46,293 bases of DNA, taken from the NCBI GenBank assembly GCA_025356095.1, contig JANXUR010000099.1, positions 1 through 46,293 of the forward strand. The letters run 5' to 3'. Below are positions 41,485 to 46,293 of the stretch, in pieces. Numbering within the stretch: position 1 is the first letter of the stretch; the number at the start of each line of letters is the position of its first letter. Under the pieces are notes generated by a model. The model worked only from the letters and a program-made list of their open reading frames with translations. It made no database searches and had not been told where the DNA came from. The translations under genes and the position numbers were made by a program. This DNA comes from Acidobacteriaceae bacterium (GTDB taxonomy: Bacteria > Acidobacteriota > Terriglobia > Terriglobales > Acidobacteriaceae).

Positions 41485-42309
41485 CTACTTTTTCTTGGAG
41501 GTCTTCTTGGTGTCGCTTGCCTTATCCGCCGGGCCTAAGCCGCCGTATCTGCGCTCGCGCTTTTGGAATTCGGCGATGCTGGCGAGTAGGTTTTCGCCAC
41601 GAAAGTCCGGCCAGAGGGTGGGTGTCACCAGAATTTCGGCATAGGCCAGTTGCCAGAGCAGGAAGTTCGAGAGGCGCATCTCGCCGCTGGTCCGGATCAC
41701 CATGTCAGGGTCGGGCAGGGCGCTGGTGTAGAGATTTTCGTTGATGGTGGCTTCGTCAATATCGTCGAGCTTGAGGTGCGTGAAGCCGCCATTTCGCTGC
41801 GCCTTGCTGACGATCGCGCGGAAGGCGTCTACCAGTTCGCTGCGTCCACTGTAGTTGAGCGCGAGGGTAAGCACCATGCCCGTGCATTTCGCGGTAGCAC
41901 CACGGACCTCTTCCATGCGCTGCTGCACGTCTGCGGGCAGTTCCTGCTGGCGGCCGATGTATTCCAGGCGAACGTTATTTTGCAGCAGTGTGGGCAGTTC
42001 GAGCTTGAGGTAGCGCCAGAGCAGGCGCATCAAGAAGGTGACTTCGCCTTTGGGGCGCTTCCAGTTTTCTTCCGAAAAAGCGTAAAGCGTGAGCGCGGGG
42101 ATGCCGATGCGGGCGGCAGTTTCGAGCGTGGAACGCACGGCGGCGACTCCGGCGCGGTGTCCGGCGACGCGCGGCAAATGCCGCTGGCGCGCCCAACGTC
42201 CGTTGCCGTCCATTATGATGGCGATGTGTCGAGGAAGCTGGCCTGAATCGAGCAGGGCGAAGAGTTTCGCCTCGTCGCGGCTCAGACCCGCGGGAACTTT
42301 GGCCTGCAA
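41485..42309 (-). CDS. uppS: Undecaprenyl diphosphate synthase
   Basis: A 274-residue cis-prenyltransferase making the C55 lipid carrier for cell-wall synthesis. The catalytic D34 lies in IIMDGNGRWA, followed by GHRAGVAAVRSTLETAARIGIPALTLYAFSEENWKRP; the C-terminal DPDMVIRTSGEMRLSNFLLWQLAYAEI and LWPDF are diagnostic. The start is a TTG at 42309 with AAAGGGG five bases before it. The tail is Lys/Ser-rich. Its usual partner cdsA is not next to it. Confidence 0.95.
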   Translation of the reverse strand: MQAKVPAGLSRDEAKLFALLDSGQLPRHIAIIMDGNGRWARQRHLPRVAGHRAGVAAVRSTLETAARIGIPALTLYAFSEENWKRPKGEVTFLMRLLWRYLKLELPTLLQNNVRLEYIGRQQELPADVQQRMEEVRGATAKCTGMVLTLALNYSGRSELVDAFRAIVSKAQRNGGFTHLKLDDIDEATINENLYTSALPDPDMVIRTSGEMRLSNFLLWQLAYAEILVTPTLWPDFRGENLLASIAEFQKRERRYGGLGPADKASDTKKTSKKK

Positions 42310-42448
42310 ACGTAACCCCTTTGTACTGCAAAAAGGATATTACACCCGCAAGGCTTGGGGAAAGGGCGGCGGGAGAGGCCGTGTACCCAAGGGTGCAAGC
42401 CCACCTAAATCCCGGAAAACGTGCGGAATACAGGTGGCACCGGTGGGG

Positions 42449-44857
42449 TTATTTTTTCACCACCATTGTCGCGCCTGCATATGCGACGGCTCTGTCGGCA
42501 GCGGTGGTGGCTTCGCCGCCCGTGCCGTGGTTTGCGCTGACGATCACCACGTGGAAGGTGCGGGTTTTCATCATGCCAGTGAAGGTGCCTTTTCGCTCGC
42601 CGATGGTTAGCGTTTGGGACTTGTCATCCCACGTGAGCGGGATGGTGGCGTAGGCACCTTGCTCGTAGCGGTAGCTGTCGCCCTCGTCTTCGTAGAGGGT
42701 GAAATGGCCGTCGGCACCGGGATAGATGCGCAGTTCGACGATGTTATCGGCGTCTGCCACCTTCTGGCTGGTGTACTCGATGCCCGGACCCATGGGCACA
42801 ATAGAACCGGCCCGGACGTACAGCGGCATACGATCGAGCGGTGCAGGAGCATCGAGCGTGTGGCCACCTTCGAGGGAGGCTCCGGTGTAGAAGTCGTACC
42901 AAGTGGTGTTGGGCAGATATAGGTGACGGGTCGTGGCACCCGGCTCGGTTACGGGATTCACTAGAAACGCCGGGCCGTACAGGAACTGGTCGCCCAAGCT
43001 GAGTACGCGCGGGTCGCTAGGAAAGTCCATCACGAGGGGTCGCATGGGTGTGTAGCTGTTGCTGGTGACCTGCCACGCCAGAGAATAGATGTAGGGCATC
43101 AGGCGGTAGCGCAGGCGGTCGTAAGTGACCAATATCTTCTGCACATCCGGGCCGTACGACCAGAGTTCATTCTGGTTGGTGGTGCGGGTGCCGTGGACGC
43201 GGAAGATGGGACAAAACGTGCCGAACTGGAACCAGCGGCTAAAGAGTTCGCGGTAAGCAGGGTCGTCGGGATTGCCAGAGACGAAGCCTCCGATGTCGGT
43301 CGTCCAATAGGGGATGCCGGAGAGCGCGAAGTTGAGCCCTGCAGGCACTTGGCGTTTGTAGCTTTCCCAGTCGGAATTGATGTCGCCCGACCATGCGGTG
43401 ACTCCGTTGCGCTGGCTGCCAGCAAAGGCGCTCCGCGAAAGGATGAACACACGCTTGTCGCTACTTGTCGTGCGCTGGCCTTCATAGACGGCGGCGGTGG
43501 TGTTCAGCGGAAATAAGTTGACGTAGCGGTCGCCGCTACCGATGGCCAATTGATGATGCAGCTGGATGTTGTCCTCTTGGCCTTCAGTCTCGGGTTCTGT
43601 CGTGTCCATCCACCAGGCGTCCACGCCGTTGCCATTGGTGCCCAGGCCGAAGAGCGCCTTTTCCATCAAGTGCCAATAATACTTGCGAGCTTCGGGATTG
43701 CTGGCGTCGTATACGGCCATCTGGTCAGCATGGTAGGGCGGCTTGGGCATCTTGGTCTTGTCAATGAACCAGCCGCGCGAATCCATCTCGGCGTATTCCT
43801 TCGAGCCGGGTTCGAAGAACGGCCACACGGAAAGCATCAGGTGAAAGTTTTCGGCGTGCAGGGTGTCGAGCATGGCGCCGGGGTCAGGATAGTGCGAATT
43901 AAACACGTGCTCGCCCTTGCGATTCCACCAGAACCAATCCTGGACGATGTTGTCCACTGGAATGTGCAGATCGCGATACTTCTTGGCGACAGCGAGTATT
44001 TCTTCTTGCGACGAATAGCGATTCTTGCACTGCCAAAATCCGTAGGCCCACTTGCCAAACATCGGCGCTTGCCCAGTCAACTCGCGGTAGCTGGCGACGA
44101 CGTGGTCAAGTTCGGGGCCATAAAGAAAGTAGTAGTCAACCTCGTCGGCGACCTCTGACGAGAGGTAAAGGTAGTGCAGAAAGCGATTGTTCATGCGGCT
44201 GCGCGAGGTGTTGTTCCAATAGACTCCCCATCCCTTGCTCGACACCAGCAGCGGCACGGCGATGTTGGTGTTGTCCTGTGAGATGTCCACCGACTCGCCG
44301 CGATAGTTGAAGACGCCAGCTTGGTGCTGGCCGAGTCCGTAAAGCGCTTCGGGAGAACCATAAATGTTGAGAAAGCTTTCGGCGCGGTAGGTGTACTCGC
44401 CGTTGACCTCGACGGGCGTAAGGCTGCGTCCGCCATCGAGAAGCAGCTGCTGGTTCGCGTTGTCGCGATAGGTGATGGTGCCGTCGGTGCGATGCACGCT
44501 GATGGTGAGCTTGGCGGTGGTCAGGGTGATTTCATCGTTGGCAAAGTGCATCTGCCACGGAGTGGCGGGCCACGATTGCTTGATGATCACATAGTGGGGC
44601 TTTTCGCTAAATTTCTCCGACGCGGAATAGCGCACCCGAATGATGGAGTCCGAGCACACCTGCAGTTGCATTGTGCCCCTCGCCATGTGGAAGGTGATGC
44701 CGTTGGCATCGCGGTCGAAGCTGGAGACCGGATTGAGCGACTGCCATTGCGCGGACGCGGGCGTGATTGCGCCCAACAAAAGGACAAACAAGAGGGCGAA
44801 CAAGAGGGCGACCACGGCGGAAGAGAAGACGCGGATACTTCTGGGGCGTGGGCACAT
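42449..44857 (-). CDS. Secreted GH31 glycosidase (alpha-xylosidase/alpha-glucosidase-like)
   Basis: An 802-residue exported enzyme. The signal peptide (about 1-36, ending ASAQ) contains ALLF-ALLF-VLLL from a 12-bp repeat. An N-terminal galactose-mutarotase-like domain precedes the (beta/alpha)8 barrel. The nucleophile is D418 in DAWWMDTTEPE and the acid/base D492 in WSGDINSDW. The C-terminal beta domains include a DUF5110-like segment (RIYPGADGHFTLYEDEGDSYRYEQG). The DAWWMD-T-TEP form is seen in alpha-xylosidases acting on xyloglucan fragments, but alpha-glucosidase activity cannot be excluded. It is divergent from the cyclase gene, with an operator-like palindrome 21 bases before its start. 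Confidence 0.92.
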   Translation of the reverse strand: MCPRPRSIRVFSSAVVALLFALLFVLLLGAITPASAQWQSLNPVSSFDRDANGITFHMARGTMQLQVCSDSIIRVRYSASEKFSEKPHYVIIKQSWPATPWQMHFANDEITLTTAKLTISVHRTDGTITYRDNANQQLLLDGGRSLTPVEVNGEYTYRAESFLNIYGSPEALYGLGQHQAGVFNYRGESVDISQDNTNIAVPLLVSSKGWGVYWNNTSRSRMNNRFLHYLYLSSEVADEVDYYFLYGPELDHVVASYRELTGQAPMFGKWAYGFWQCKNRYSSQEEILAVAKKYRDLHIPVDNIVQDWFWWNRKGEHVFNSHYPDPGAMLDTLHAENFHLMLSVWPFFEPGSKEYAEMDSRGWFIDKTKMPKPPYHADQMAVYDASNPEARKYYWHLMEKALFGLGTNGNGVDAWWMDTTEPETEGQEDNIQLHHQLAIGSGDRYVNLFPLNTTAAVYEGQRTTSSDKRVFILSRSAFAGSQRNGVTAWSGDINSDWESYKRQVPAGLNFALSGIPYWTTDIGGFVSGNPDDPAYRELFSRWFQFGTFCPIFRVHGTRTTNQNELWSYGPDVQKILVTYDRLRYRLMPYIYSLAWQVTSNSYTPMRPLVMDFPSDPRVLSLGDQFLYGPAFLVNPVTEPGATTRHLYLPNTTWYDFYTGASLEGGHTLDAPAPLDRMPLYVRAGSIVPMGPGIEYTSQKVADADNIVELRIYPGADGHFTLYEDEGDSYRYEQGAYATIPLTWDDKSQTLTIGERKGTFTGMMKTRTFHVVIVSANHGTGGEATTAADRAVAYAGATMVVKK
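44781..44816. repeat. 12-bp in-frame tandem array in the GH31 signal peptide
   Basis: AGGACAAACAAG (44781-44792), AGGGCGAACAAG (44793-44804) and AGGGCGACCACG (44805-44816) encode, on the minus strand, repeated leucine-rich units of the signal-peptide core. Confidence 0.8.
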
Positions 44858-44878
44858 GGGGGCAGCTCTCCGGGTAAC

Positions 44879-44901
44879 GGCAAAGTAAAGGTTTACTTGC
44901 C
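44879..44901. promoter_or_regulatory. Operator-like inverted repeat upstream of the GH31 gene
   Basis: AAGTAAA-GG-TTTACTT (44883-44898) is a 16-bp palindrome that extends to GGCAA...TTGCC with one bulged base. It lies between the divergent GH31 and cyclase genes. Its TAAA(G/C)GTTTA core resembles LacI-family operators, which often control glycosidases; no LacI-family gene is in the window. Confidence 0.45.
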
Positions 44902-44991
44902 AGCGATTTTAGCGCAAGTAGCGGCCGCCGTTAGCATAAGATGCTTGGCGAAGGCTAAATCAAAATTTTAAGCGGACGGCTGGGGAGAAAT

Positions 44992-45759
44992 ATGGCGAAG
45001 TGGGGATGCGTTCACGGATTGTCTTTGGGACTGGCGCTGCTGGCGGGCACTGCGGCGACGGCGCAGAACATGCAGGACATGCGCGACAAGCACGACAAGC
45101 GCGACAAGCGCGACAAGCACGACAAGTGGATTGACGTAACCGCGCCGCTCGATCCGGCGACGTTGCCGGTCTACACCGGCGACGTGCCGCTTACCATGGA
45201 GTTCAAGCTGGATATGCGTAAGGGCGACAAGGTTACCTACTCCACCATGGAGACGGGCATCCATTCGGGTACGCACATTGATGCGCCGATGCACTTCATC
45301 CGCGACGGCAAGAGCATTGACCAGATTCCGCTTACCACCTTCATGGGGCCGGTGCGGGTGATTGACATTGCGGCGGATGCCCCTGCGGTGACGGCGGCGG
45401 AGTTGAACAAACACACGTGGAAGGGTGCCACGCGCATCTTCTTCCGAACCGGCAACAGCCACGGCGGCGGCATGGCCGACGTCCACTTCAACCAGCAGTT
45501 TGTGTACATTGCGCCTGACGCGGCGCAACTGCTAGCCGATGCGGGCGTGGAACTGGTGGGAATTGACTACAACTCGGCGGAGAAGTTCCACTCTGACGTG
45601 CCGCGTACGCACCAGATTCTACTCGGCAAGGGAATTCCGATTGTCGAAGGGCTGGATCTGCGGGCAGTGACCGGCGGCGACTATGAGTTGCTGATGTTGC
45701 CCATCCCGATCATCGGACACGAGGCCGCGCCGGTACGGGCGCTGATGCGCAAGAAGTAG
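44992..45759 (+). CDS. Secreted cyclase-family protein (KynB-like metal hydrolase)
   Basis: A 255-residue exported protein. The signal peptide (about 1-24) ends TAATAQ. The family motif HSGTHIDAPMHF provides metal ligands H91, H95 and D97, as in bacterial arylformamidase (KynB) and isatin hydrolase. Later H-G-G-G and IDYNSAEKFHSDVPRTHQILL complete the site. Export argues against a role in cytoplasmic kynurenine breakdown; the substrate is unknown. Residues 31-45 are RDK-HDK-RDK-RDK-HDK, the product of a 9-bp tandem array. A GGGGAGAAAT ribosome site precedes the ATG. Confidence 0.9.
   Translation: MAKWGCVHGLSLGLALLAGTAATAQNMQDMRDKHDKRDKRDKHDKWIDVTAPLDPATLPVYTGDVPLTMEFKLDMRKGDKVTYSTMETGIHSGTHIDAPMHFIRDGKSIDQIPLTTFMGPVRVIDIAADAPAVTAAELNKHTWKGATRIFFRTGNSHGGGMADVHFNQQFVYIAPDAAQLLADAGVELVGIDYNSAEKFHSDVPRTHQILLGKGIPIVEGLDLRAVTGGDYELLMLPIPIIGHEAAPVRALMRKK
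45082..45126. repeat. 9-bp in-frame tandem array, five units
   Basis: Units CGCGACAAG and CACGACAAG alternate at 45082-45090, 45091-45099, 45100-45108, 45109-45117 and 45118-45126, coding for the charged linker just after the signal peptide of the cyclase-family protein. Confidence 0.93.
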
Positions 45760-45779
45760 GTCGGCGTTCTGTGGGCAGA

Positions 45780-45830
45780 CTTGCACCGCAGTCTTGTACT
45801 GCGGTCTTACACCGCAGTCATACACCAGCG
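45780..45830. repeat. 13-bp tandem array, three and a half units
   Basis: CTTGCACCGCAGT (45780-45792), CTTGTACTGCGGT (45793-45805), CTTACACCGCAGT (45806-45818) and a related partial unit to 45830 lie between the cyclase-family gene and the RHS fragment. Confidence 0.88.
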
Positions 45831-45833
45831 CTG

Positions 45834-46293
45834 CCTTGGGGCAACATGACCCAGACCGGCTCCTACAGCGGCCGGACCAACCACGAGAGTCTGAGCACCT
45901 CGGCGAGCACGAATAACCAGATGCTGGGTTTCACCTACGAAGCCGCGGGGAAACATGACCGCGAACGGCACCATCACTTACACTTACGATGCCGAGAACC
46001 GCATCACCGCGACCAGCGGAGCGACTTACGTGTATGATGGCGACGGCAGTCGGGTGAAGAAGTTGGGGGCGAACCCCAAGCTATACTGGCGAGGCACGGG
46101 CATGGACGAGCTGGCCGAGAGCGACCTTAGCGGCAACATGCTGGAGGAGTACGTCTTCTTCGGAGGCAAGCGCATCGCCCGGCGCGACGTGAGCGTGACG
46201 CCGCAGGTGGTGCATTATTACTACTCTGACCATTTAGGGACGGCAAGCGCGGTGAGTGACAGTGTCGGCACGCTAAGCACGATGGAACAGTGT
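45834..46293 (+). pseudogene. Truncated, frameshifted RHS/YD-repeat protein fragment (continues beyond window)
   Basis: The first part, in the frame of the ATG at 45846, reads GNMTQTGSYSGRTNHES ... LGFTYEAAG. After GGGGAAACATG (45947-45957) the same family continues one frame over, from 45955: TYTYDAENRITATSG, YVYDGDGSRVKKLG, LEEYVFFGGKRIARRD and YYYSDHLGTASAVSD, open to the window end. These are YD repeats and the RHS core-end motif. One extra A explains the shift. The start of an RHS protein, normally over a thousand residues, is missing, so this is a 5'-truncated remnant. Confidence 0.8.

Noticed and set aside
1-46293. tRNA, rRNA, 4.5S RNA, prophage or IS elements
   Set aside because: Scanned by eye and none recognised; no transposase or integrase motif appears in any supported gene.

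Overview
The window looks like a chromosomal segment of an Acidobacteriota bacterium (Terriglobia-like soil lineage). This is inferred from gene content: VCBS/ASPIC-UnbV secreted proteins, an M61 glycyl aminopeptidase, S9 peptidases, a Crp/Fnr regulator with an N-terminal cysteine cluster, HspR-type MerR, a GC-rich base composition, and the classical rpsP operon with a KH-domain gene. No rRNA, tRNA, CRISPR array, prophage or insertion-sequence transposase was found. Most of the window is housekeeping DNA with accessory genes between.

Layout. 1-4.2 kb: noncoding DNA with a 43-bp repeat pair, a GlsB/YeaQ stress membrane protein, an M16 peptidase, a DUF2867 protein and rlmN. 4.2-9.7 kb: a secreted S9 peptidase, a NarL-type two-component pair and two tiny Flp-type pilins. 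9.7-14.6 kb: acyl-CoA thioesterase, a large secreted VCBS/ASPIC protein with a TPR partner, an SDR oxidoreductase and a LON-domain protein. 14.6-18.1 kb: holB and homoserine dehydrogenase, then a His/Ala-rich small protein. 18.1-24.2 kb: the rpsP-khpA-rimM-trmD-rplS operon, a lipoprotein phosphoesterase, and rnhB. 24.2-31.7 kb: M61 peptidase, tmk, a secreted DinB-like protein with a peroxiredoxin-like protein, a second VCBS protein, and ffh. 31.8-35.1 kb: HspR-like regulator, trpD, and two truncated relatives of one unknown secreted family. 35.1-46.3 kb: a beta-CASP hydrolase, an M1-like protein with a broken zinc motif, rlmB, a LytTR response regulator, a Crp/Fnr regulator, uppS, a GH31 glycosidase, a secreted cyclase-family protein, and a frameshifted RHS fragment running off the end.

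The most unusual genome-scale signal is the density of short direct tandem duplications (units of 9-20 bp, 2-6 copies). At least seventeen arrays are visible. They cluster in intergenic DNA, at start and stop codons, and in weakly constrained parts of proteins, where the unit is a multiple of three. They seem to have shaped protein ends (rimM N-terminus, cyclase N-terminus, beta-CASP insertion). Related oddities are long insertions in otherwise conserved enzymes: RlmN, HolB (splitting its zinc module), and TrpD, whose insertion carries an imperfect copy of its own PRPP-binding loop.

I did not find a convincing new multi-gene defence or metabolic system. The best leads are the tandem-duplication signature, the pair of complementary truncated secreted-protein genes at 33.7-35.1 kb, the M1-like protein lacking its catalytic glutamate, and two Flp pilins without visible assembly genes.
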